From contig JAFXZY010000034.1 of NCBI GenBank assembly GCA_017541025.1, positions 17,916-81,915 of the forward strand: a DNA stretch of 64,000 bases, read 5' to 3'. The notes beneath the pieces are model-generated. The model was not told the DNA's origin. It saw only the letters and a list, made by a program, of their open reading frames with translations, and searched no databases. Source of the stretch: Bacteroidaceae bacterium (lineage in GTDB: Bacteria > Bacteroidota > Bacteroidia > Bacteroidales > Bacteroidaceae). The first letter of the stretch is position 1; each line of letters opens with the position of its first letter. The position numbers were made by a program, and so were the translations under genes. Of the stretch, positions 8,426-15,437 are shown one piece after another.

Positions 8426-8589
8426 GGTATTGTTCTCGTTTTCTCTTTACCTTGTTCAATGATATTTATCAGTTCCTTGACCTCTTCATCAGTGAGTTCT
8501 TCTTTAGGAACAAAAGGACCATTGACGATACTCGAATATGAGCCAAAGGACATTACTTTGTCTCGTATGTATTTCCAAATATGTTTCAT
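8422..8589 (-). CDS. 55-residue small protein coupled to the outer-membrane barrel gene
   Basis: ATG at 8589 opens a 55-codon frame beginning MKHIWKYIRDKVMSFGSYSS, continuing IVNGPFVPKEELTDEEVKEL and ending KEKTRTIP. Its TGA overlaps the ATG of the barrel gene (ATGA). It starts 10 bases after the stop of GLPGLI copy 1, the same spacing used between the other operon genes. There is no signal peptide; the N-terminus is basic and aromatic, the C-terminal half an acidic helix. The tight coupling on both sides argues for real coding. The family is not recognised. Confidence 0.6.
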   Translation of the reverse strand: MKHIWKYIRDKVMSFGSYSSIVNGPFVPKEELTDEEVKELINIIEQGKEKTRTIP

Positions 8590-8599
8590 GTTTTCTGAT

Positions 8600-9496
8600 T
8601 TATTCCAATTCCAACGGATTATATGGTGTGTAGATGGAAACGGCTTCGCCTTGAATCATGTTTCCGGCGGCATCCATCGTGGCTTTGTGGTAGTCGGTAG
8701 CCTTGAACCAGTTCTCGTGGAACGAGCACTGCATCTTCCATACTTTCTCGCGCCCGTAGCTCGTATAGTTCTTGAAATCCTTGAAGCGGGTGATGGGATG
8801 GCGGTGCGTCTCCAGTCCGATGGCTTCCCATGTGTAGAGTTTTTCCTTGTCGTAGGCTTTCAGGATAAGCCCCGGCAGACCGCTAAACTTCCATGGGCCG
8901 CGCTTCACTGGAATGTCGGCGGCAAACCACGCCACGAAATCGCGACCACGGAAACGGCACGTGGCTTTCTGACAGTGATGGCCAAGGATGGTTTGCGTCT
9001 CGTCCGTCAGTTTCCACTCCTGTTTCGGCACTGGCTCGGTGTACTTTGAATTGTAGCGATGCAGCCACATCGGCATTTGGCAGTACTCTGTCAGCTGTCC
9101 GTTCTCAATGAAGTAATCGCTCCACTCGTATTCGCTCCATTGGTCGTGCTCACGGCATTGCACGCCCATCCAACTCGGAACGGCTTGTGCACCGGGATGC
9201 TCCTTGGCATATTTAGATCGCAGCGAGTCGCTCTGATAGACAAACTGGCTATAGTACTTCGTGATGCGCTTGCCCACATCGAGCCTCTGCAGGTCAATGT
9301 ACGTCAGATGGTCGCTAATCTTCTCAGCGCAGAAGGCATAACGGACACGCAACCGCGTGGTATCGACCATCTCTATCTTCGAGAAGTCCCTGGCATAAAT
9401 GGGAGCCGGGCATCGCCCGCCCTCTTTAGGTTGTGCACTTACCTCGCTGCATACGGCGGCAAGGGTGATGATAGTTGTGATAAGTTTCTTGTTCAT
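8600..9496 (-). CDS. GLPGLI family exported protein, copy 1
   Basis: ATG at 9496 (MNKKLITTIITLAAVCSEVS) gives 298 residues with a signal peptide ending VSAQ; an upstream in-frame start at 9535 would spoil it. C175/C180 lie in CQKATCRFRGRDFVAW, and the signature GPWKFSGLPGLILK has GLPGLI at 206-211. Extra cysteines at 29, 56, 114 and 139 are not shared with other copies. The tail is YNPLELE. It is the promoter-proximal GLPGLI gene, about 125 bases downstream of the sigma-TonB fusion. Confidence 0.9.
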   Translation of the reverse strand: MNKKLITTIITLAAVCSEVSAQPKEGGRCPAPIYARDFSKIEMVDTTRLRVRYAFCAEKISDHLTYIDLQRLDVGKRITKYYSQFVYQSDSLRSKYAKEHPGAQAVPSWMGVQCREHDQWSEYEWSDYFIENGQLTEYCQMPMWLHRYNSKYTEPVPKQEWKLTDETQTILGHHCQKATCRFRGRDFVAWFAADIPVKRGPWKFSGLPGLILKAYDKEKLYTWEAIGLETHRHPITRFKDFKNYTSYGREKVWKMQCSFHENWFKATDYHKATMDAAGNMIQGEAVSIYTPYNPLELE

Positions 9497-9621
9497 TTTT
9501 ATTATGGGTGTTATGAGGTTACTGAAAACCTCCACCGCATCTCCCGACGAAGCGGAGGGTGTGCCAATAGGTCTTTTTCTACTCGTTTTGTATTTACTAA
9601 CTTCTGTTTTATGAAATTGTC

Positions 9622-10569
9622 TTAATTCAATCGGAACAAGATGGGCATATTGTATCTACAGCGCACGTCCTTACCCTTGTTCTTGGCAGGAATCCATTTG
9701 GGCATCTGCTTCAATACACGTAGTGCTTCATTAGATAGTAGCGGGTCGGGAGACTCAATTACCTCAAAGTTGGTCAGGCGTCCGTCCTTCTCAACAACGA
9801 AGCGAATCAGCACACGTCCTTCAATGCCTTTCTTTTCGGCTTCCTCAGGATAATGCATCTGACGTGCGATGAACATATAACATTCTGTCATATCACCCGG
9901 ATAGGACGGCATGACCTCTACTACATTATATATAGTAGTGTCTTCGGGTATTCTTAATATGTGCTCTATGGCTCCGCGAACGACGCCATTCGGATTGAGA
10001 GCGGATGCCACGGCAAGGCCAAGGGCAAGGGCGAAAATAATGATAGACATGAGTTGACGAGGCGTGAAGAAACGGCGACGCAAGGCGGTGCGCAGGGTGT
10101 TGCGGACGCTGGAGATGGTGTTGCGGACGGTGGCCACGGAGATATTGCGTGCCTCGGCAATCTCCTCGACCGTCAGTCCCTCGTCGTAGAAGAGCTGCCA
10201 CACCTCGCGCTCGGCCTTGGGCAGACGCTGGAGGCGGGACACGAGCCACTCGGAGTTTTCGCGCTCTTCCATCTCTTCCTGTGGCGTGACTTCGGTGACG
10301 ACGGCACTCGACTCGTCGGCCAGTTCTACCTCCGCACGCTGTCCGCGCCACATCGAGACGCAGCAGTTGCGGGCAATGCGCATGACGTAGGCATCGGTGA
10401 GCGTCACCTTGTCGCGCACGTTCCAAGCCCTGAGCCACGTTTCCTGTACCACTTCCTCGGCCTCGGTGTCGGAGCCGAAGAACTCGCGCCCCATCTGCAT
10501 CAGCCGGGGCCGCATCCGTTCAACCATCTGCTTGAACTCTGTTCCTGTCATAACGTCTGTTTCCATCAT
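9622..10569 (-). CDS. ECF sigma factor fused to a membrane segment and TonB C-terminal domain
   Basis: The preferred ATG at 10569 gives 315 residues; the frame is open to 10734, and a candidate promoter near 10650-10680 does not exclude ATG 10644. Sigma region 2 covers about 12-77 (GSDTEAEEVVQETWLRAW, DAYVMRIARN) and region 4 about 104-160 (LPKAEREVWQLFYDEGLTV, EEIAEARNISVATVRNTISS). One membrane helix follows at 173-191 (LMSIIIFALALGLAVASAL), then a TonB_C domain at 231-315 (MHYPEEAEKKGIEGRVLIRF, LKQMPKWIPAKNKGKDV). So a sigma factor, its membrane tether and a periplasmic sensor are one chain. It lies directly upstream of the GLPGLI operon and probably controls it. No separate anti-sigma gene is next to it. 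Confidence 0.85.
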   Translation of the reverse strand: MMETDVMTGTEFKQMVERMRPRLMQMGREFFGSDTEAEEVVQETWLRAWNVRDKVTLTDAYVMRIARNCCVSMWRGQRAEVELADESSAVVTEVTPQEEMEERENSEWLVSRLQRLPKAEREVWQLFYDEGLTVEEIAEARNISVATVRNTISSVRNTLRTALRRRFFTPRQLMSIIIFALALGLAVASALNPNGVVRGAIEHILRIPEDTTIYNVVEVMPSYPGDMTECYMFIARQMHYPEEAEKKGIEGRVLIRFVVEKDGRLTNFEVIESPDPLLSNEALRVLKQMPKWIPAKNKGKDVRCRYNMPILFRLN

Positions 10570-10688
10570 GTCCGTTGTTTGGGGATTCTGCCCGTATAAC
10601 GCAGAACGCCCCAAATCTTCACCTATAAAAGATGTTAAAAGCATGAAACAGTACTCTGCTTTTCTTGCGAAGTTACACAAAACGGCAC

Positions 10689-10731
10689 AAAAAAGCCCCC
10701 GGCATGATTCGAAGATCGGGTGCCGAGGGTG
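10689..10731 (-). terminator. Rho-independent terminator of the Crp/Fnr gene
   Basis: On the minus strand CCCTCGGCA pairs with TGCCGGGGG, and a run of six T follows. It begins 32 bases after the Crp/Fnr stop. It belongs to a family with near-identical members at 14955-14997 and 55133-55174. Confidence 0.8.
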
Positions 10732-10761
10732 CAACTCTAAAACTAGTTTTATAAATTCGGG

Positions 10762-11358
10762 CTATTTTTCTTTGCCAAACGTGATTTCCTTGCGAATCTT
10801 GCTTAGATAAACAGGTGTGACGTTGAGGAACGAGGCGATGTCTTTGAGCGAGAGCATCTGCACCACCTGCGGACAGCGTTCAAGCAGTCGGCGATAGCGG
10901 CTGCAGACGGTATAGCGGTAGTGGTCGAGGTCGCGGGCATAGACCATCTTGAACAGGTTCTTCAGGATCTTCACGTCCATCTTAGCCATCTTCGGGTCGT
11001 TGTCGAACAGCGCCTGCAGCTGCTGTCCGCTGATGACGCGCACCTCACACGGCATGTCGGCCTCGATGCTCACCTCCGACACGTCGCCGTCGAGGCAATA
11101 GGGGAAGTCGGCCACAAACTCGCCCTCGAAGGCGAAGCCCGTGCAGTAGTCCTTGCCCTCCTCGTCGTTGTGCACCATGTACTTGAAGCAGCCCCGCTCC
11201 ACGAATGCCACCCACTGCGCTGGCTCGCCCGCCTCCTCCAGCGTCTCGCCGCGCTCCATCACGCGCCGCTCCCCGTGCTCCATGCAAAACTCCCGCAGGA
11301 ACTCCAAGTCCAGCCCCTCCTTGTAGGAATTGAAGTGCTTATTCATTGTCATATTCAT
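10762..11358 (-). CDS. Crp/Fnr family transcriptional regulator
   Basis: A 198-residue protein. Residues about 20-115 form a cyclic-nucleotide-binding-like barrel (MERGETLEEAGEPAQWVAFV, then FAFEGEFVADFPYCL). A linker helix follows, and a C-terminal helix-turn-helix lies at about 160-190 (LSLKDIASFLNVTPVYLSKI). The FNR iron-sulfur cysteine cluster is absent, and the phosphate-binding cassette of classic cAMP-binding CRP is not obvious, so the signal is unknown. Three close ATG codons (11358, 11352, 11346) could serve as start. It is transcribed alone, with a -7 box at 11382-11389 and a terminator just downstream. Confidence 0.85.
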   Translation of the reverse strand: MNMTMNKHFNSYKEGLDLEFLREFCMEHGERRVMERGETLEEAGEPAQWVAFVERGCFKYMVHNDEEGKDYCTGFAFEGEFVADFPYCLDGDVSEVSIEADMPCEVRVISGQQLQALFDNDPKMAKMDVKILKNLFKMVYARDLDHYRYTVCSRYRRLLERCPQVVQMLSLKDIASFLNVTPVYLSKIRKEITFGKEK

Positions 11359-11381
11359 CAGCGTTTTATTATTTGTTGCTG

Positions 11382-11389
11382 CAAAGGTA
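11382..11389 (-). promoter_or_regulatory. -7 box of the Crp/Fnr gene
   Basis: The minus strand reads TACCTTTG, 23 bases before the ATG. A TTTTG lies 16 bases upstream, which is short for this promoter class. Confidence 0.5.
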
Positions 11390-11419
11390 CAAAAAGTTTC
11401 CGAGACAAAAGCAGGCGAT

Positions 11420-11548
11420 TGGGAAAACCTTCTTCCTCATCCACTACGAGATGTGCCAATACGCCCGCGACATCTGCCGCATCATGGGCATTACCCAAGA
11501 GACCATCCGCTCCACAAGATTCATGATTATGCAGAATGGAAAAAAGTA
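11420..11548 (+). pseudogene. Possible HTH regulator C-terminal remnant
   Basis: An open plus-strand stretch ends in EMCQYARDICRIMGITQETI followed by RSTRFMIMQNGKK, then TAA. This resembles the last helix-turn-helix of Bacteroidetes LuxR-like regulators (I-A-x-x-L-x-I-T-x-x-x-V-x-x-x-R). No upstream domain is present. The rest of the 11359-11665 gap shows no other gene. The call is weak. Confidence 0.25.
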
Positions 11549-11665
11549 ATAAATCAAGGACATTATAGGAAGATATATGCTTCAAGGATTGGGAAACGAG
11601 AAACTGAAAATGATTGCCGTAACCACTATTTACACAATATAGAACTCGTCAATTATTTCTGTATA

Positions 11666-12673
11666 TTACTCTATTGGCATCACAATTCCTTTTGGTAAAC
11701 GTTCTGACTGCTGTTGTAGCGTGTTTTGAATTGAAACCGCAATATGGTATGCTAATCTCACGGGAACAGCATTACCAATCATTTTATATACATCGTTAAG
11801 ATTTTGATAAATGAATTCAAAGGTGTCTGGAAAAGTTTGTATTCGTGCACATTCACGGGCAGTAAGTCTCCTATATTGATTCTCATGTCCAGGGATGAAG
11901 CGAAAAACATCTTTCATTACTTTTTCCATTTTAGGGGCCATTGGATGTATAGACGTTTGACGTCCACATGCTTGAATTGTGTAGCTAGGCTGATTCCAAT
12001 CAAGCACTCTGTTACGTGACATATATATATAAGAATAGCCTCCGACCCAATACTCATGAGCATTTGTTATGGGTTGCCTACCCATAGATACGGCAGAATC
12101 TTGAAGATTTCTTATTGCATCAGAAACACACGGCTTTTCCTGTAAAGGAGTAGGAAAATTATAGTCTATTTTTAAATCTTCTCTAAAGCCTATAAAGAAC
12201 ACCCTTTCTCGTTTTTGTGGAACATCGAAATCATTAGCATTCAAGCATTTTACCCACAAATCATATCCAGCATCTTTGAATGATTGTTCAATTTTCTCGA
12301 AAGATTCTTTGTTTCTAACAGCCATAATGCCCTTAACATTTTCAGCCACAAAAAAAAGAGGTTGCTTTTCTTTTAGTATTTTAATAAAGGTGAGAAAAAC
12401 CTTCCCTCTTGGGTCTTCAAAGCCACGACCTTTACCCGCATTGCTCCAACTTTGACAGGGAGGTCCTCCAATGAAACCTATAGCCTCATTGGGTATATCA
12501 TCTAATGAGAGATTGTTGATATTGGAATCGTTGAAATTGGTTTCTGGAAAGTTGTACTGGAATGTCGCTTTTACAGACATGGCATTATCATTGGCCCAAA
12601 TAATGTCATATCCGGCTTCTTTGAAACCTAGATCCAATCCGCCACAGCCAGAAAAAAAAGATGCGATTTTCAT
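11666..12673 (-). CDS. C5-cytosine DNA methyltransferase
   Basis: A 335-residue Dcm-type enzyme that methylates carbon 5 of cytosine with S-adenosylmethionine. Motif I FSGCGGLDLGF is at residues 7-17, motif IV GGPPCQSWS at 69-77 with catalytic C73, motif VI ENVKG at 111-115, and motif VIII QKRERVFFIGFR near 153-164. Motif IX (RRLTARECARIQTFP) and motif X (YKMIGNAVP) follow near the C-terminus. It is the last gene of a three-gene island; its ATG overlaps the nuclease stop codon as TAATG. The island is clearly richer in A and T than its neighbours, which suggests acquisition by transfer. The target sequence cannot be read from the protein. Confidence 0.93.
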   Translation of the reverse strand: MKIASFFSGCGGLDLGFKEAGYDIIWANDNAMSVKATFQYNFPETNFNDSNINNLSLDDIPNEAIGFIGGPPCQSWSNAGKGRGFEDPRGKVFLTFIKILKEKQPLFFVAENVKGIMAVRNKESFEKIEQSFKDAGYDLWVKCLNANDFDVPQKRERVFFIGFREDLKIDYNFPTPLQEKPCVSDAIRNLQDSAVSMGRQPITNAHEYWVGGYSYIYMSRNRVLDWNQPSYTIQACGRQTSIHPMAPKMEKVMKDVFRFIPGHENQYRRLTARECARIQTFPDTFEFIYQNLNDVYKMIGNAVPVRLAYHIAVSIQNTLQQQSERLPKGIVMPIE

Positions 12674-13629
12674 TAGTCCTCTTCAATTATTGAACAGCAA
12701 TTAGAAACAAAAGATTCATCAGCCAAATTCATGATTCTTAACCTGTCAATAAGAACGCATGAAGTAATATCCAAATCATTTTCAAGTTGCTTGTCACTAT
12801 TCATGTACCAATCAGGGATAAACATATATTTTTGAATGGAGGTAGAAATGATTTCAAGAAATTTCAACCACTGATTGTCATTTAACGAATATTGTTTTTG
12901 TGACCATTCTTCACGGCTACATGCACACTGTCCAAACATAATCGGTATGGATTTGCGATTGTCTCCCATTTTCCTGATACCTACAATGTCTAATCCTCCA
13001 TCACCATGATTGCTATCGGGAATCCTTTCTACATTTTCTTTTTTATAGGAAACGGATACGAACTCAGATAGTTTTATCATTCTTTCTTTAAGTTTTGCAT
13101 CAGATATACAATCATCCTTAGTCAGTTTTTTATTTGTATTACTACTCCCAAACAACTTAAAAATCATGGATGGAAATAAGCGCCTCATGTAAAGAAGGCA
13201 AATAACTTCAAAATCACTTGTAAGATTATGGTAATTTTTTATATAGCATAGATTCGAAGAAAGTAATAATAGTATATAGAGTTTTTGAAGTTCAGAGAAT
13301 TCATTGTTCTTTAGGCTTAATTGTCCATCCGAATTAATTATAAACGGATAGCGTTCTGACAACAAATTATTTCTCAAAATAATATGTGCATAGACATCTT
13401 CCAATTTTGAAGTTAATCTTTCTTTTCTTCCCTTGGGAATATTTTCAGCATCCTTACTTTGAAAATCTGAAGATTTAATAATAATACTGCTTATCTCATC
13501 TTGGTCAATTTGATTCTGTTCTGATGAAATACACAACAGTTCACAATAATCCGTCCAAACTCCAATGGGTGCATTGGATGCCGGTGAAGACACCAATTTG
13601 TCTTTACTTAATAATTCTTTCCGCATCAT
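12673..13629 (-). CDS. Probable restriction endonuclease, PD-(D/E)XK-like
   Basis: A 318-residue protein without a signal peptide. A nuclease core is suggested by a helix with E141 (FEVICLLYMRRLFP), GDGGLDIVG at 209-217 and FGQCACS at 232-238. The pattern E...GDGGxD...QC is found in restriction nucleases that carry QCA instead of the usual Q-x-K. It is flanked by and overlaps (TAATG on both sides) a ParB-like gene and a C5 methyltransferase, so it is best read as the restriction arm. The N-terminal 120 residues match nothing I recognise and may bind DNA. The nuclease assignment is inference from motifs and context. Confidence 0.7.
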   Translation of the reverse strand: MMRKELLSKDKLVSSPASNAPIGVWTDYCELLCISSEQNQIDQDEISSIIIKSSDFQSKDAENIPKGRKERLTSKLEDVYAHIILRNNLLSERYPFIINSDGQLSLKNNEFSELQKLYILLLLSSNLCYIKNYHNLTSDFEVICLLYMRRLFPSMIFKLFGSSNTNKKLTKDDCISDAKLKERMIKLSEFVSVSYKKENVERIPDSNHGDGGLDIVGIRKMGDNRKSIPIMFGQCACSREEWSQKQYSLNDNQWLKFLEIISTSIQKYMFIPDWYMNSDKQLENDLDITSCVLIDRLRIMNLADESFVSNCCSIIEED

Positions 13630-14738
13630 TATACGTCTTCCATTTCATAATCAGAATCGATTTTTGCAATTAAAGCTTTATAAAAGGCTACAGCTGTTTT
13701 ATTTATTTGTCTCAATTGCTCTTGGTCTATCGAATGACAATCTTTAAGTGATGGAAAATATGACCATGCAATTTCAATTGCCTTTAATGATTCGTCAATT
13801 TTCTTTTTTATAATCTCATCTGCTTCGTCTGTTAGTTCCGCAGCACTTGTTAATGAAGCACCATTCTTGAATGCATCTAATGCTTTTTCATATTTAGGAT
13901 CTAAAATCTTATTTAGTCTAGTGAGGTTTCTGGACTCGCCTAATCTTGTTTGATTTTCATTGTTTTTCTCAAACATCCATTTGACCAAATCTTGTAAATG
14001 GTCAATATTGAGGTTTTCTAAGGCATTGTCTGCGTCAATATCTATACCTATATATTTTGCAATATTTGGTCTTACAATTCCAGTATAAAAAGAACCGAAC
14101 TCAAAAGTTTTATCGTCTAAATCATGAATATCAAAATAATTATTGGACTCAATGATATCGACTAATTTCCCGCCTAACAATATTTGCCTCACATAAGGTG
14201 CCGTACTTCCAATCTGCCGAGCAAGTGCTTTGTATTTGTCATAGGGAGCAATATCGGCATCAAGCCGACTATATAAAATACTCAAGTATCGTGCTTTTGC
14301 CAGAGCATCCCATGGTTCTATTCCCGTGATGTGTCTATAACCAAGATAATCTACAATTTCTTCTCGTGTATTGAAAACGACAACAGGTATATTGTTAGGA
14401 CGGTGTTCTGCATTTACAGATATTTCATTGATAGTTGCTTTTCTTACTGGTGCTTTCTCTGGATGTTGAAGCAAATATGTTGCTGTGTATCTTCTATTGC
14501 CTTCGATAGAAATATATTTTCCTTTGCTTTCATCAAAGATAACCAATAATGGTTCACCTGGGAAAAAACCTTTCTCACCAATTGAATACATTAAATCAAT
14601 GATATTCTCCTTGTTGATCATCCATTCAAGAACACTCACTTCGTCCTCTCCATTTAAGGACTTCGGGATTCTTGGATTCTCTATATCGAATGTCAACTGA
14701 TCAAGTGAAATTTGCTGTATTGACTTTTCTTGTGCCAT
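13629..14738 (-). CDS. ParB/Srx-fold protein of a restriction-modification island
   Basis: A 369-residue protein whose first 110 residues match the ParB N-terminal fold: ISLDQLTFDIENPRIP at 10-25, IGEKGFFPGEPLLVI, and the phosphate-binding loop EGNRRYTA at 79-86. The ParB fold binds or hydrolyses nucleotides. The C-terminal 250 residues are helical, with no typical ParB helix-turn-helix recognised. It is the first gene of the island, behind a -7 box at 14758-14765, and its TAA overlaps the nuclease ATG. A regulatory, sensing or nuclease-modulating role in defence is inferred; chromosome partitioning is unlikely because no ParA is present. Confidence 0.75.
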   Translation of the reverse strand: MAQEKSIQQISLDQLTFDIENPRIPKSLNGEDEVSVLEWMINKENIIDLMYSIGEKGFFPGEPLLVIFDESKGKYISIEGNRRYTATYLLQHPEKAPVRKATINEISVNAEHRPNNIPVVVFNTREEIVDYLGYRHITGIEPWDALAKARYLSILYSRLDADIAPYDKYKALARQIGSTAPYVRQILLGGKLVDIIESNNYFDIHDLDDKTFEFGSFYTGIVRPNIAKYIGIDIDADNALENLNIDHLQDLVKWMFEKNNENQTRLGESRNLTRLNKILDPKYEKALDAFKNGASLTSAAELTDEADEIIKKKIDESLKAIEIAWSYFPSLKDCHSIDQEQLRQINKTAVAFYKALIAKIDSDYEMEDV

Positions 14739-14757
14739 AATATATTTATTTTGGTTT

Positions 14758-14765
14758 CAAAGGTA
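14758..14765 (-). promoter_or_regulatory. -7 box of the ParB-nuclease-methyltransferase operon
   Basis: The minus strand reads TACCTTTG, 20 bases before the ATG at 14738. TTTTTG lies about 25 bases upstream, rather far. The region upstream to 14880 is very AT-rich. Confidence 0.5.
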
Positions 14766-14954
14766 CATCTTTTTTCTCAATTATGATTACCAAAAACAAA
14801 AAAACTCTAATTTTCAGTTTTTTTTGTCTTATTTTTCAATTTCAATATAAATAAGTGAAATCAATATTAATGACTATATATTAACATAAAGAACGCACAA
14901 CCTCAGAAGCTGGTGCCTTCTCAGTTTTGTTTGGCACAAGTTACAAAAAAAACA

Positions 14955-14997
14955 CAAAAAAGCCCTCGGCAAAGCCCGGAAATCAAGTGCCGAGGGG
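14955..14997 (-). terminator. Terminator-like hairpin of the CCTCGGCA family
   Basis: On the minus strand CCCTCGGCA pairs with TGCCGAGGG and six T follow. The interior also contains CCGGGC and matches the element at 55133-55174 almost base for base. It has no gene just upstream on this strand; pnp already has its own terminator at 15395. It may back up pnp or be left over from a lost gene. Confidence 0.6.
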
Positions 14998-15043
14998 GAA
15001 AGGATTTGAACTGGCAAATCAACCTTGACGCTAACCTTAACCG

Positions 15044-15116
15044 TTCAAGAGTTCAAAGGTTCAAGAGTTCAAAGGTTCAAGGGTTTAAAAGGTTCAAGAG
15101 TTCAAGACGTTGACAG
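15044..15116. repeat. GTTCAAGA/GTTCAAAG short direct repeats
   Basis: About seven near-copies of a GTTCAAGA or GTTCAAAGGT word follow one another. A related run lies at 15247-15285. The 14739-15437 gap holds these, the hairpin repeats and two terminators; no gene is seen in it. Confidence 0.7.
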
Positions 15117-15197
15117 TTTGTGTCGAGATTCCTACGCCATGGCATAGCTGATGCAAGCATCGCTCTGCTCATTTGGCTTAAACGGAACCTTCAAGAT
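15115..15197. repeat. Structured repeat, copy A
   Basis: About 83 bases match copy B at 15291-15371: TTGTGTCGAG, then TTCCTACGCCATGGCATAG, a hairpin, CTCTGC, and GGCTTAAACGGAACCTTCAA. The hairpin arms here are AGCTGATGC and GCATCGCT with an AA loop and one unpaired T. The arm sequences differ from copy B but pairing is kept. Confidence 0.65.
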
Positions 15198-15290
15198 GAT
15201 AACAAAAACAAAAACCGAAAACAAAAACGGGAACGATAATCGATTAAGGGGTTAAGACGTTCATGAGTTCAAGACGTTCAAGAGTTGACA

Positions 15291-15371
15291 CTTTGTGTCG
15301 AGCTTCCTACGCCATGGCATAGTTAAAGTGAACTTTACTCTGCGCATGGCTTAAACGGAACCTTCAAGACG
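15291..15371. repeat. Structured repeat, copy B
   Basis: Second copy of the 15115-15197 element. The hairpin arms are AGTTAAAGT and ACTTTACT with a GA loop and an unpaired T at the same place as in copy A. Four stem pairs differ between the copies by compensating changes. Confidence 0.65.
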
Positions 15372-15394
15372 AAAAGGCGTTGACCGTATACTTT

Positions 15395-15425
15395 AGAAAA
15401 AAGGGCATCCAAACGGGTGCCCTTT
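15395..15425 (-). terminator. pnp terminator
   Basis: On the minus strand AAAGGGCACCC pairs with GGATGCCCTTT and a T-run follows. It begins 13 bases after the pnp stop codon. Confidence 0.85.
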
Positions 15426-15437
15426 GTCTTTATTTAA

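Noticed and set aside
13629-14738. Chromosome or plasmid partition ParB
   Set aside because: Only the ParB N-terminal fold is seen, there is no ParA or parS, and the gene is coupled to a nuclease and methyltransferase.
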